DNA from: Mesorhizobium sp. L-8-3
GTDB taxonomy: Bacteria; Pseudomonadota; Alphaproteobacteria; Rhizobiales; Rhizobiaceae
Assembly (NCBI RefSeq): GCF_016756615.1
Contig: NZ_AP023262.1
Coordinates: forward strand, 8,123,501-8,187,500
Length of the DNA stretch: 64,000 bases
Direction of reading: 5' to 3'
Positions 8,004 through 16,333 of this stretch are shown in pieces; the stretch's first letter is position 1, and every line of letters starts with the position of its first letter. The translations under genes were made by a program, and so were the position numbers. A model generated the notes under the pieces. The model saw only the letters and a program-made list of their open reading frames with translations, ran no database searches and was not told the DNA's origin.

Positions 8004-8906
8004 ATGACGCATTTGGTCTTTGGGATCGGCCACATAAAGCTGAACGTTCGCGACGTGGGCGCGATGATTCACGATTCGACGGAGATACTCGGGCTGCGCG
8101 TCACCAGGCAGGACGGCGGCGAGGCGTGGCTGAGCTCCAACGGCCGCAAGGCCGAACTAGTGCTGCTCGAATCGGACGAGAACTCCTGTCACACGATCGG
8201 TCTCGAGGCCTTGACCGCCCAGGACGTCGCGGAAGCGGCCTCGCGCGTCGAGGCAGCGGGCTGTCGCGTGCTATCCACCGAACCCAGCATGGATTGCTGC
8301 GATGCCGGCGTGACCTTCGCGACGCCCGAGGCGCTGCGCTTCGAGGTCCACACCCCGACGCGCGACGCGATGTACAATCCGCGCTATCCCACCCACGGCA
8401 TCAAACCGAGGCGCATCGACCACATCAACATCATAACGCCGGACCCGGAGGCCACCCGGCGGCAGCTCAGCGCCATCTGTGGCATGCGGCTTACCGAGCG
8501 CCTGGTCAACGACGCCCTGAGCTGGATGTACGGCGGCAACCGCCAGCACCATATCCTCGGCCTCGTGAGAGGAGCCGTCGGGCTCCACCACTATTCCTTC
8601 GAGTTCAACCATTTCAGTGACTACTGCCGCCTCGGCGACATTCTCGACGGATTCGATCGTCAGGTGCTCTGGGGTCCAGGTCGCCACCGTCCCGGCGACA
8701 ACACCTACGCCTACTATCTCGATTCCTCCGGCACGATGGTCGAGTGCTCGGGAGCGATGCACACCGTTGCCGACGAGGCGCATTTCGAACCCAATGTCAT
8801 CACCAATCTCGAGCGGCCAGGCAACGTGCGGCAGATGAATGTCTGGGGCTCCCCCGCACCGCTGGAATGGCGGGAGCATCGCTCGCCGTTCGCCAAGATC
8901 GACTGA
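8004..8906 (+). CDS. Type I extradiol ring-cleavage dioxygenase (two VOC domains)
   Basis: 300 residues with two vicinal-oxygen-chelate modules (about 5-125 and 135-270). The C-terminal module keeps the iron triad: His in DHINIITPD, His in GLHHYSFEFNHF and Glu in GTMVECSG, so it should be active; the N-terminal module lacks this set, as is normal. The family opens catechol rings next to the diol using Fe(II) and O2. ATG 8004 follows GGTGGAGGA at a good distance; GTG 8001 is also in frame. Its neighbours (FAH-family, alpha/beta hydrolase, flavin hydroxylase) form a meta-cleavage-like set. The exact catechol substrate cannot be read from sequence. Confidence 0.85.
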   Translation: MTHLVFGIGHIKLNVRDVGAMIHDSTEILGLRVTRQDGGEAWLSSNGRKAELVLLESDENSCHTIGLEALTAQDVAEAASRVEAAGCRVLSTEPSMDCCDAGVTFATPEALRFEVHTPTRDAMYNPRYPTHGIKPRRIDHINIITPDPEATRRQLSAICGMRLTERLVNDALSWMYGGNRQHHILGLVRGAVGLHHYSFEFNHFSDYCRLGDILDGFDRQVLWGPGRHRPGDNTYAYYLDSSGTMVECSGAMHTVADEAHFEPNVITNLERPGNVRQMNVWGSPAPLEWREHRSPFAKID

Positions 8907-8990
8907 CCCAGGAGCGGGGCCGACGCACCGTCCCGACCGAGGACGGGCAGGCGTCGGTCCGCGTCCCTGGCATAGCAGAGGAAACCCGCA

Positions 8991-9872
8991 ATGCAGGAAA
9001 AACTCACCTTCGAATCGGACGGGCTGAAGCTCTCGGCGGTCCTGCATATTCCCGACGGCTACGAGCCCGGCCAGAAGCTTCCGGCCTTCATCGTCTGCCA
9101 CGGCTTTGTCGGCTCCAAGGATGAGAGCCACGCACAGATCCAGGCCGAAATGATGGAGTCCTTTGGTTACGCTGCGCTGCGCTTCGACTTCCGGTGCTGC
9201 GGCGAAAGCGAAGGCGAGCGGGCGCAGGTGCGATGCTTCGACCAGGTTGTCGACGCCAAGAATGCGCTGGCCTTTCTCGCCAGGCGGCCCGAGATCGACC
9301 CAAAGCGCATCGGCATCACCGGCCACAGCTTCGGCGCCGCGGTTTCGGTCTATGCCGCCGGGGTCGACGACCGGATAGCTTGCTGCCTGTCCTCCTGCGG
9401 CTGGGGCGACGGCGAGCGCAAGTTCCGTGGACAGCACCCTACCGAAGAATCGTGGAACAAGTTCATCGGCATTCTTGAGAATGGCCGCAAGCACAAGCAG
9501 GAAACCGGGGAAAGCCTCTGGATGTCGCGCTTCGACGCCGTGCCGATCCCCGAACACCTGCGAAGGAACCTTTCGCCGAAGGCGATCATGGAAATTCCCG
9601 TCGAGACCGCGTGGTCGATGTACAACTTCCGCGCGGACGACGTGGTCGCCAACATCGCGCCGAGGCCGCTGCTCCTGTTCCACACGGCCAACGACATCAT
9701 CACGCCGACCATCGAATCGATCCGCATGTTCGAAAGGGCCGGCCAGCCGACCGAGCTCATGCTCATCGACACCACCGCGCATTTCCCGCTGGCGCCCAAC
9801 GACGCGCCGCGGACCAGGATGCTGATGAAGGGCTGGCTCGACAAGTTCTTTCCTGCCACGCCTTCCGCCTGA
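8991..9872 (+). CDS. Alpha/beta hydrolase (possible C-C or ester hydrolase)
   Basis: 293 residues. The nucleophile elbow GHSFGA, the oxyanion region IVCHGFVGSKDESHAQ, the acid in FHTANDIITP and the histidine in IDTTAHFPLAPND are all visible. The overall pattern (LRFDFRCCGESEGE, LAFLARRPEIDPKRIGITGHS) fits the dienelactone hydrolase/peptidase S9-like branch rather than BphD. Start ATG 8991 follows AGAGGAAA. Placed 84 bases after the dioxygenase and 32 bases before the dehydrogenase gene, it probably acts on a ring-fission product or an ester substrate of this pathway. Confidence 0.8.
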   Translation: MQEKLTFESDGLKLSAVLHIPDGYEPGQKLPAFIVCHGFVGSKDESHAQIQAEMMESFGYAALRFDFRCCGESEGERAQVRCFDQVVDAKNALAFLARRPEIDPKRIGITGHSFGAAVSVYAAGVDDRIACCLSSCGWGDGERKFRGQHPTEESWNKFIGILENGRKHKQETGESLWMSRFDAVPIPEHLRRNLSPKAIMEIPVETAWSMYNFRADDVVANIAPRPLLLFHTANDIITPTIESIRMFERAGQPTELMLIDTTAHFPLAPNDAPRTRMLMKGWLDKFFPATPSA

Positions 9873-9904
9873 CAGGCGCCTGGCCGAGACCGGAGATCCA
9901 TAGC

Positions 9905-10942
9905 ATGCCAGTGGTTCAAGCATCCGAATTGACCGACTTCGCGGCGCAGCTCCTGCATGCTGGCGGTTTCACGCCCCAGGAGGCGAGCCAGACCGCCGAA
10001 CTGCTGGTCTGGGCCAATTTGCGCGGTGCGGATTCGCACGGGGTGCTGCGCATCCCGCGCTATGTCGAGATGGTCGAGTCCGGAGTGATCCGGGCGGGCC
10101 AGGAGCCGCGACTCGTCCGCGAGTTCGGCGCGACCTGCGTCTACGATTACGGCAAGGCGCCGGGCGCCGTCGCCATGGGGCATGCCAGCGCGAAGGCTGG
10201 CGGGCTGGCGAGGGCCTTCGGCATCGGCTGGTGTGGAGCCCGAGCAATCTCCCATGCCGGTGCCATCGGCTTTTTCACCAGCCAGCTTGCCGAGCGCGGG
10301 CTGGTCGGCATAGCCATGGCGGCTTCCAGGCCGCTGATGAGCTATCACGGCGCAAGAGGCGAGGCACTGTCGACCAATCCGCTCTCGATCGCGGTGCCAC
10401 GGCCGGGCGGGGCAGCGCCGATGGTGTTGGACATGTCCACTGCGGCCGTCGCGCTCGGCAAGATCATGGCGGCGAAGGATACCGGCAAGCCCATCCCGAA
10501 GGGCTGGGCGGTGGATGCCAACGGCGTCGAAACCGAGGATCCGAATGCCGTCGCCGCAATCGTGCCGATGGCGGGACCCAAGGGATCGGGCCTCTCGCTT
10601 ATGATCGAGATACTGTCCAGCGTCCTGGTGGGCAACGCAGTGATCGGACCGGTGCTGCGCGGAGAGAAGAAGGGCGGCTTCAACGGCCTTGCCATGGCGG
10701 TCGATCCCGCAGCGTTCGGCGATGCTTCCGCCTTCACCTCTTCGGCGGAAGAACTGGCGAATGCCATTCATGCGCTCGAGCCCGCGGCCGGCGTTGACGC
10801 GGTCATGCTGCCGGGCGAACGCGGAAACCAGACCGCACGGGAGCGCGTTGCCGCCGGTATTCCGCTGCCTTCGGGCACTGCCAAGAACCTCATCGAGACC
10901 GCACAGAAGCTGGGGGTCGGCCTCCCAGCGTTCCTCCGCTAG
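9905..10942 (+). CDS. Malate/L-lactate dehydrogenase-family oxidoreductase (Ldh_2)
   Basis: 345 residues with the family's order of motifs: ANLRGADSHGVLRIPRYVEM, YGKAPGAVAMGHASAKA, RAISHAGAIGFFTSQLAERG (catalytic His region), STNPLSIAVPRPG and KGSGLSLMIEILSSVL. These NAD(P)-dependent enzymes, unlike true Rossmann dehydrogenases, reduce or oxidise 2-oxo/2-hydroxy acids and include ureidoglycolate and sulpholactate dehydrogenases. The open frame extends left to 9611 across the hydrolase gene, but ATG 9905, just after it, matches the family N-terminus. A role on a 2-hydroxy acid from the aromatic pathway is inferred from position only. Confidence 0.85.
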   Translation: MPVVQASELTDFAAQLLHAGGFTPQEASQTAELLVWANLRGADSHGVLRIPRYVEMVESGVIRAGQEPRLVREFGATCVYDYGKAPGAVAMGHASAKAGGLARAFGIGWCGARAISHAGAIGFFTSQLAERGLVGIAMAASRPLMSYHGARGEALSTNPLSIAVPRPGGAAPMVLDMSTAAVALGKIMAAKDTGKPIPKGWAVDANGVETEDPNAVAAIVPMAGPKGSGLSLMIEILSSVLVGNAVIGPVLRGEKKGGFNGLAMAVDPAAFGDASAFTSSAEELANAIHALEPAAGVDAVMLPGERGNQTARERVAAGIPLPSGTAKNLIETAQKLGVGLPAFLR

Positions 10943-10976
10943 CGACGCCGCCGGCCAAACACGGATGGAAGTGCGA

Positions 10977-12578
10977 ATGGCGAACCCACAGGACCAGTTC
11001 GGTAACTCACTCATTCCCGACGGCAAATGCGATGTTGTCGTCGTAGGCCTCGGGCCCGTCGGCATCACGCTCTGCAACCTACTCGCCTCACAGGGCGTGG
11101 TTGTCGAGGGGTTCGACGCCGCGGACGAAGTCCATGCACTCCCCCGCGCGATCGGGTTTGACCACGAAGTCATGCGTGTCTTTCAGCAAATCGGCGCTTC
11201 GACCGCAGTTTCCCCGGCACTCGGGGAATATCGTCCTTCGGAATACCGTTCCGCCGACGGCGTCCTGCTTCGCAGGCTCGAGTCTCCACCCGAGCCACAT
11301 CCGCTTGCATGGCCGCCGTACCAGACCTTTCTGCAGCCCCGGCTCGAGGAGGCTTTGCGCGTCAACGCACGAAGGTTCTCCAATCTGCGCACGCACACCG
11401 GCGTGGAGATCGTGAAACTGGAACATCCGGCCGAGCCGCGAGTAACTTTGCGGAATCGCGCAACCGGCGCATTGATCGAGCGCAGGCCCCGCTTCGTTGT
11501 CGGCTGCGACGGCGCCAACAGCTTCATCCGCCGGGGACTCGGCGTCGAACTAGAGGATCTCGATTTCGACGAGCCTTGGTTGGTTGTCGACCTGATCCTC
11601 GAGGACGAGAACGCGCGACTGCCGGAAACAAACATCCAGTTCTGTGATCCTGCACGCCCCCGGACCTATGTGCGCGGTCCTGGTCGACTGAGGCGCTGGG
11701 AATTCATGGTCATGCCTGGCGAAAGCCCCGCCGAAATCAACCGGCCAGAACGGATACAGGAACTGCTTTCTCCATGGCTGCGTCCTGGCCAGGGGCGGGT
11801 CTGGCGGTCGGCAACGTACAATTTCCACGCCCTCGTCGCCAGACAATGGCGGCTCGGACGCGTTTTCCTGGCGGGCGACGCCTGCCACATGACCCCGCCC
11901 TTCCTCGCCCAGGGAATGACGCAGGGCATCAAGGATGCCGCCAACCTGGCATGGAAGCTGGCGCACGTGATCGATGGCGGTGCGGAGCATGTTCTCGACA
12001 CCTACGAGGCCGAACGCAAGCCATTTGTCCGCGATGTGATCGAGGTGACCAAGCGCCTCGGGCAGATCATTTGCGAGCTTGAACCTGAAAAGGCCCGTGC
12101 CCGGGATGCGGAAATGATTGCCACGATGGCTGCGGGCAAGGGAATTCAGATCCGACAGAACCTGTTTCCGCCGATCCGCCACGGGCTTGTGGACGCGACC
12201 GACGGTTCAGTCAACCCTGGCACCGGGGAGCCATGTCCTCAGCCCTGGGTCGAAGGTCCTGCCGGACGCTTGCGGCTGGACGATGCCATCCCAGGCGGGT
12301 TTCGACTCCTCATCGCACAGGCCGCGGATGCGTCTCCAGACCTATTGCGCCTCGCTCGCAAGACAGGCGTGGCAGTGCACCAAATAGCGCAGGACCACTG
12401 CCATCCATCGCAGCTGGTGGAGCAGCATGGTGTGTTCGCTGCCTGGCTGGCCGAAAAGGGCGCCGTTGCGGCGCTCGTGCGGCCCGATCATCTTGTCTTC
12501 GGCACCGCGGCCACCATCGACGACGCGAAACGCCTGCTCGAGAAGTTGGACGCCAGACTTTGCGGGACCTGCCACTAG
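10977..12578 (+). CDS. Class A FAD-dependent aromatic hydroxylase (MhpA-like)
   Basis: 533 residues. FAD-binding GxGxxG (VVVVGLGPVGITLCNLLAS), the DG motif (FVVGCDGANSFIRRGLG) and the GD motif (FLAGDACHMTPPFLAQGMTQ) are all in order, followed by DAANLAWKLAHV and the thioredoxin-like C-terminal extension of MhpA/PheA-type hydroxylases. Such enzymes add an ortho hydroxyl with NAD(P)H and O2, making the catechol needed by an extradiol dioxygenase. ATG 10977 follows GGAAG; ATG 10965 is also in frame. It is 34 bases after the Ldh_2-family gene and ends the operon. Substrate: probably a phenolic acid, not determinable here. Confidence 0.85.
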   Translation: MANPQDQFGNSLIPDGKCDVVVVGLGPVGITLCNLLASQGVVVEGFDAADEVHALPRAIGFDHEVMRVFQQIGASTAVSPALGEYRPSEYRSADGVLLRRLESPPEPHPLAWPPYQTFLQPRLEEALRVNARRFSNLRTHTGVEIVKLEHPAEPRVTLRNRATGALIERRPRFVVGCDGANSFIRRGLGVELEDLDFDEPWLVVDLILEDENARLPETNIQFCDPARPRTYVRGPGRLRRWEFMVMPGESPAEINRPERIQELLSPWLRPGQGRVWRSATYNFHALVARQWRLGRVFLAGDACHMTPPFLAQGMTQGIKDAANLAWKLAHVIDGGAEHVLDTYEAERKPFVRDVIEVTKRLGQIICELEPEKARARDAEMIATMAAGKGIQIRQNLFPPIRHGLVDATDGSVNPGTGEPCPQPWVEGPAGRLRLDDAIPGGFRLLIAQAADASPDLLRLARKTGVAVHQIAQDHCHPSQLVEQHGVFAAWLAEKGAVAALVRPDHLVFGTAATIDDAKRLLEKLDARLCGTCH

Positions 12579-12668
12579 ACGAGGACAACCGGGCTGCACC
12601 GGTGCCGACGCGTTCTCGTCTTGGAAGTTAGCGCGGAGCGGGGCATCTCGCCCGACATTGTCACCTCA

Positions 12669-12705
12669 GATACCTTATGGTATTTGTATTATTGACGGTA
12701 TCTCA
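12669..12705. promoter_or_regulatory. GATAC/GTATC operator-like repeats upstream of the exported hydrolase gene
   Basis: GATACCTTATGGTATT (12669-12684) is a 5+6+5 palindrome with one mismatch, followed by a further half-site in GACGGTATCTC. It lies about 100 bases before the metallo-hydrolase gene and belongs to the repeated TetR-side motif set. Confidence 0.5.
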
Positions 12706-12779
12706 GAGCGGCTGATTGCGCCCAGCTGGAGCAAAGAGGACCGCCAGCGATCCGGGAAATTCGAACAAGGGAGGAACAA

Positions 12780-13769
12780 ATGAACACAACGACGATTCGA
12801 CTCGCACTGCTTTCGGTTGCTCTGATTGGCGCCGGCATTCATGCGTCGGCCGCGCAAGATGCGGAGACGAAACCGAAGATGGTGGTGACGCTGCTGGGAA
12901 CCGGCACGCCCACCATCAATATCCGTCGTTTCGGATTCGCCAATCTCGTTCAGGCGGGCGGCATGAATCTGGTGGTCGATGCCGGCCGAGGCGTGGCCAC
13001 GCGGATTTTCCAGCTCGGCATACCTTTGGGATCGATCGACGGCGTGTTCCTGACTCACCTGCACTCGGATCATATCGGCGGGCTTCCGGATCTCTTTGCC
13101 ACCGGCTACCTCAACTGGAAGCCGCTCGGCGGACGCGAAGCGCCTCTTCAGGTCTACGGTCCAAGGGGCACGGCGGACGTGACCAGGGGGCTCGCGATAA
13201 TGTACGCCGCCGACGCAGCCATACGCAAGGCCGACGAGGGGATCGATCCGACCGCCATGAAGATCGAGGCGACAGAATTCGTGGACGGCATCGTGTTCGA
13301 GAAGAACGGCGTCAAGGTAACAGCATTTCCGGTCAACCACGGCGAAAAGATCAAACCCGCGGTTGGCTACCGAATTGACTACGATGGTCATTCCGTCGTC
13401 TTCAGCGGTGACACGAAATATGATGGGAACGTCATCGAGAATGCGCAGGGCGCCGACTTGCTCATCCACGAATTTTCCAGCGCGCCGGCCGACATGGCTG
13501 ACAACCCGCTCTACGCGAAGATCCTCGCTCATCACACGACGCCGCGCGAAGCCGGAGAAGTATTCGCTAGGGCGGCGGTCAAGATGGCGGTCTACTCGCA
13601 TCAAGGCCTTTTGCCGGGACCGAAGGGCCTGCCCAGTTGGGACGAGGTGATCGCGGAGACGCGGGCAAGCTACGGCGGCCCGCTCGTCGTGGGCGAGGAC
13701 TTGATGCAGTTCCAGATCGGCGATGGCAGCCCGGTGATCCTGATGCGTGGAGCTGAATGGCCTCGGTGA
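12780..13769 (+). CDS. Exported metallo-beta-lactamase-fold hydrolase
   Basis: 329 residues. A Sec signal peptide is evident (MNTTTIRLALLSVALIGAG, cleavage near HASAAQ). The mature part has LLGTGTP, the zinc motif THLHSDHIGG, FPVNHG, FSGDTKYD, LLIHEFSS and LAHHTTPREAG, the pattern of the RNase Z/arylsulfatase-like branch of the fold. It should act in the periplasm on a small ester, lactone or sulfate/phosphate ester, possibly a precursor of the aromatic substrate. The start follows GGGAGGAACAA. A GATAC-type operator precedes it. A hairpin (13781-13810) follows the stop. Confidence 0.85.
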   Translation: MNTTTIRLALLSVALIGAGIHASAAQDAETKPKMVVTLLGTGTPTINIRRFGFANLVQAGGMNLVVDAGRGVATRIFQLGIPLGSIDGVFLTHLHSDHIGGLPDLFATGYLNWKPLGGREAPLQVYGPRGTADVTRGLAIMYAADAAIRKADEGIDPTAMKIEATEFVDGIVFEKNGVKVTAFPVNHGEKIKPAVGYRIDYDGHSVVFSGDTKYDGNVIENAQGADLLIHEFSSAPADMADNPLYAKILAHHTTPREAGEVFARAAVKMAVYSHQGLLPGPKGLPSWDEVIAETRASYGGPLVVGEDLMQFQIGDGSPVILMRGAEWPR

Positions 13770-13780
13770 GCTTCAAGGCC

Positions 13781-13810
13781 CGGCGTCGGCGGCTCCGCCC
13801 ACCGACGCCG
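13781..13810 (+). terminator. Hairpin between convergent hydrolase and tetR genes
   Basis: CGGCGTCGG and CCGACGCCG form a perfect 9-base stem around a 12-base loop, just after the hydrolase stop codon and before the end of the convergent tetR gene. There is no long T-run. Confidence 0.45.
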
Positions 13811-13892
13811 ACCTTCGGGCCAGGTTCACCCGAATCGAAGCGCAAACAAGGCCGGGCTGTTGCCTTTGTTTCGTTCGGCCGGCGAGGCAGAA

Positions 13893-14495
13893 TCAGCCCG
13901 CCTGGCGGTGGAGATGCGCCTGGCGCATGGAGGTGAGCGCGGCGCGCAGCATATCGCCCGGCGTCTCCTCGCCCATGAAGGACGATATGCCGCCGTAGAT
14001 CAATTCCATGACGATACCGCCGACATAAAGCGGCTCAAGGTCGCAGCCATATCCCGGAAACAACTTGCTCGACAGTAGCCTGCCGAGGCCCTCCCATTGG
14101 TCGCGAAATAGCCGCAGATGCCTGTCTTCGAGCGTGTCTTCGCGCCGGGCAATCGTCAAGAGGTCGACGGCCAGCGCGCCCCAGCGCTTGTCTTTCGCTC
14201 GCTGGGTAGCCCAATCGCAAAGACAATCGATTGCGCTTTCCGGGTCCTCGATCTCCTCCAGACGGTCCGTCAGCTCGACAACCGCTCGACCGGCGTGGAG
14301 CTCCAGGAGCTCCAGGAAAATCTCCTCCTTGTTGGCGAAGTTCGAATAAAAGGCGCCCTTCGAAAAGCCGGCCTCCTCAGCGATGCGTTCGATTGTTACG
14401 CCGGAGTAGCTGTCTCTCGAGACGATTTCGCTCGCAGCGAGAAGCAGGCCCTCGCGTGTCAGGGCCTGACTCTGCTCACGGGTCAGCCGCGCCAT
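13893..14495 (-). CDS. TetR-family regulator, paralogue 1
   Basis: 200 residues. The N-terminal HTH is typical (MARLTREQSQALTREGLLLA, SGVTIERIAEEAGFSKGAFY, SNFANKEEIFLELLE). The C-terminal domain continues with WATQRAKDKRWGALAVDLL and TLEDRHLRLFRDQWEGLGRL. It is strikingly similar over its whole length to the 19343-19978 product, so the two genes are recent duplicates and their DNA targets probably overlap. ATG 14495 (GGAAGG upstream) starts the conserved MARLTREQSQ; the open frame reaches 14576. A double GATAC/GTATC operator lies directly upstream at 14515-14536, suggesting autoregulation. Confidence 0.88.
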   Translation of the reverse strand: MARLTREQSQALTREGLLLAASEIVSRDSYSGVTIERIAEEAGFSKGAFYSNFANKEEIFLELLELHAGRAVVELTDRLEEIEDPESAIDCLCDWATQRAKDKRWGALAVDLLTIARREDTLEDRHLRLFRDQWEGLGRLLSSKLFPGYGCDLEPLYVGGIVMELIYGGISSFMGEETPGDMLRAALTSMRQAHLHRQAG

Positions 14496-14514
14496 ACCAA
14501 GTCCTTCCAAAGAC

Positions 14515-14536
14515 GTATCTGGATACCATCCGTATC
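14515..14536. promoter_or_regulatory. Overlapping GTATC/GATAC operators between tetR 1 and doxX 1
   Basis: GTATCTGGATAC is followed at once by CATCCGTATCC, giving two overlapping inverted repeats (GTATC-N2-GATAC and GATAC-N5-GTATC). The same arrangement occurs before the second tetR gene (19999-20020), and GTATCTGGATAC recurs exactly at 18100. Confidence 0.6.
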
Positions 14537-14550
14537 CGATCGCCCGGAAG

Positions 14551-14907
14551 CTAGAGCGCCGACACGAGGCAGGCAAGGGCCCAGAAGATGGGGAACTCGG
14601 GGCCCATCAATTGCCAGCGCCACTTCGGACCGTTTATGCGCATCACCGCGTAGGCAGCCCCTAGCAGAACGATCACTGCACAGCCGGTCGCCACCTTGGG
14701 ATAGATGTTGAACACCATGCCCACGACCGCCGTGACTTCCAGCGCGATTGTGAGGACGATGAAGACACGACCGGGCTTGAGCCCGGCAGCCTCGAAGGAC
14801 GCCGTCGCCTTCGTGAAGTTGCGGATCTTTCCCACCACATGCGGTACGAACCAAATTCCGCACAGGATGCGAAGCAGGTCCTGCGGTGGCACAGGCAGCT
14901 CAAACAT
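14551..14907 (-). CDS. DoxX-like small membrane protein 1
   Basis: 118 residues with four hydrophobic segments (LLRILCGIWFVPHVVGKI, RVFIVLTIALEVTAVVGMVF, VATGCAVIVLLGAAYAVM, FPIFWALACLVSAL), the size and layout of the DoxX/DUF4870-like inner-membrane family. The function of these proteins is not firmly known; some partner with redox enzymes. ATG 14907 is selected by GGGAGGAAA at 8 bases; the longer frame to 15099 has no homologous look. It lies between GATAC-type operators at 14515 and 15062 and so is probably under TetR control. Confidence 0.7.
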   Translation of the reverse strand: MFELPVPPQDLLRILCGIWFVPHVVGKIRNFTKATASFEAAGLKPGRVFIVLTIALEVTAVVGMVFNIYPKVATGCAVIVLLGAAYAVMRINGPKWRWQLMGPEFPIFWALACLVSAL

Positions 14908-15061
14908 CAGACATTTCCTCCCTCGTTTGCGGGGTCCATGTACGCCCCGGTTCTCAGTCAATTCTCGAGTCTGCGCGGGTCCTGCGATACCGCGCAAATG
15001 GGAACCGAACGGGCAAGCTTCGATGGATTGTCGAAAAATGCCTCTTGCGCCACCCATTTCA

Positions 15062-15077
15062 GATACGATACGGTATC
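15062..15077. promoter_or_regulatory. GATAC-N6-GTATC palindrome between doxX 1 and ADH-like gene 2
   Basis: GATACGATACGGTATC, a perfect 5+6+5 inverted repeat 60 bases before the second ADH-like gene and in the divergent promoter region with doxX 1. Confidence 0.6.
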
Positions 15078-15136
15078 CACAGTCTAGTGCGAATGTCAAT
15101 TAGGCATTCGCGCTTGAGGATCTGGGAGGAAGTGGC

Positions 15137-16243
15137 ATGACAATAATGATGAGGGCCGCACGGCTGCACGCCGTAAACGAGCCGATGCGGATCGATGACG
15201 TTGAGAAGCCGATGGCTGCCGGCACCGATGTGGTCGTCGAGGTCAAGGCCTGCGGCCTGGTCCCGAACCTGGCCAACGTGCTGAACAACTGGGAGACCTG
15301 GTATCCCCACCAGCCTTTGCCGCCCAAGCCGGCCATCTTCGGTCTCGACCCCGCGGGCGTGGTGCATCAGGTTGGCGACCAGGTGGTAGCGATCAAGCCC
15401 GGAGACCGTGTGTACGTAAATCCGCTGCGCTCTTGCGGCGCCTGCCACGCCTGCGCCAGCGGCCAGCAGATGAAGTGCGAATACTTCACCTTCAACGGCT
15501 ATTTCGGCTTCAACCGGAACAGCCTCGAGATCTTTAAGCGCTATCCCGAGGGAGGCTTCGCCCAGTTCATGGGCGCGCCCCAGAGCGCCATCGTCAAGAT
15601 CCCCGACAACATGACATTTCCACAGGCGGCTCGCATGGGCTACCTCGGCACGGCCTACTCCGCGCTCAAGAAGCTCGGTATCCTGGCCGGCAAGTCGCTG
15701 ATCATCAATGGCGCTACCGGCACGCTGGGCGTCGGCGCGACGCTCTTCGCGCTCTCTATGGGCGTCTCGAGAATCTATGCCGTCGCGCGCGGCAAGCCCT
15801 TGCTGGAGAAGCTGAAGGCGCTCTCGCCAAACCGAATCGAGATCTTGTCCAACCTCGATGGCGAGGTCGCGGACTGGGTCCGCTCGAAGGACCCAGCGGG
15901 TGCCGATTTCATGGTCGATTGCCTGGGCGCCGTGGCCGACGTCAACGCGATGAAGGACGCCATGACGGGCGTCAAGCGCGGCGGCCGGATCGTCAACATC
16001 GGCGGCACGGGCAGCGACATGCTGTTCAACACCAAGTGGTGGATGGACAATTCCATGACACTGATCGGCTCGGCCTGGGTGAGCACGGCCGAGGGGATGG
16101 AGATCGCGGAACTGGTGCGATCCGGCGCCCTCGACCTTTCCGTGCTGGAGGCCAGGACCTATCCACTGGACAGGATCAACGAGGCCATAAATGGGGTCGC
16201 CTCGGGCAATGGGGGCTTTACCAACTACGTGCTGGAACCCTGA
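15137..16243 (+). CDS. Zinc-type alcohol dehydrogenase-like protein (MDR superfamily), paralogue 2
   Basis: 368 residues, a close paralogue of the 4748-5866 product. Structural-zinc cysteines CGACHACASGQQMKC are intact, and the Rossmann segment is LIINGATGTLGVGATLFALS. As in the first copy, the catalytic-zinc GHE motif is replaced (FGLDPAGV), and CGLVPNLANVLNNWETWYPH follows the conserved Cys. The start follows GGGAGGAAGTGGC. It heads a forward run ADH-ligJ-ligK-metE-like and is preceded by a GATAC operator. Such proteins oxidise or reduce alcohols or aldehydes, or act as enoyl reductases; the lost histidine makes ordinary zinc chemistry uncertain. Confidence 0.8.
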   Translation: MTIMMRAARLHAVNEPMRIDDVEKPMAAGTDVVVEVKACGLVPNLANVLNNWETWYPHQPLPPKPAIFGLDPAGVVHQVGDQVVAIKPGDRVYVNPLRSCGACHACASGQQMKCEYFTFNGYFGFNRNSLEIFKRYPEGGFAQFMGAPQSAIVKIPDNMTFPQAARMGYLGTAYSALKKLGILAGKSLIINGATGTLGVGATLFALSMGVSRIYAVARGKPLLEKLKALSPNRIEILSNLDGEVADWVRSKDPAGADFMVDCLGAVADVNAMKDAMTGVKRGGRIVNIGGTGSDMLFNTKWWMDNSMTLIGSAWVSTAEGMEIAELVRSGALDLSVLEARTYPLDRINEAINGVASGNGGFTNYVLEP

Positions 16244-16333
16244 GCCCGAGTAGCGCGGCCAGGTTCACGCCGCGCTTGTGCCCTTGCGCCGGCCCGGTGC
16301 TGCCGGCGCGTGAACACACAACGGGAGGACGCC

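Noticed and set aside
8271..11173. Two long minus-strand open frames (550 and 607 codons)
   Set aside because: They lie opposite the dioxygenase, hydrolase, Ldh_2 and flavin-hydroxylase genes, all of which have clear family motifs and ribosome sites.
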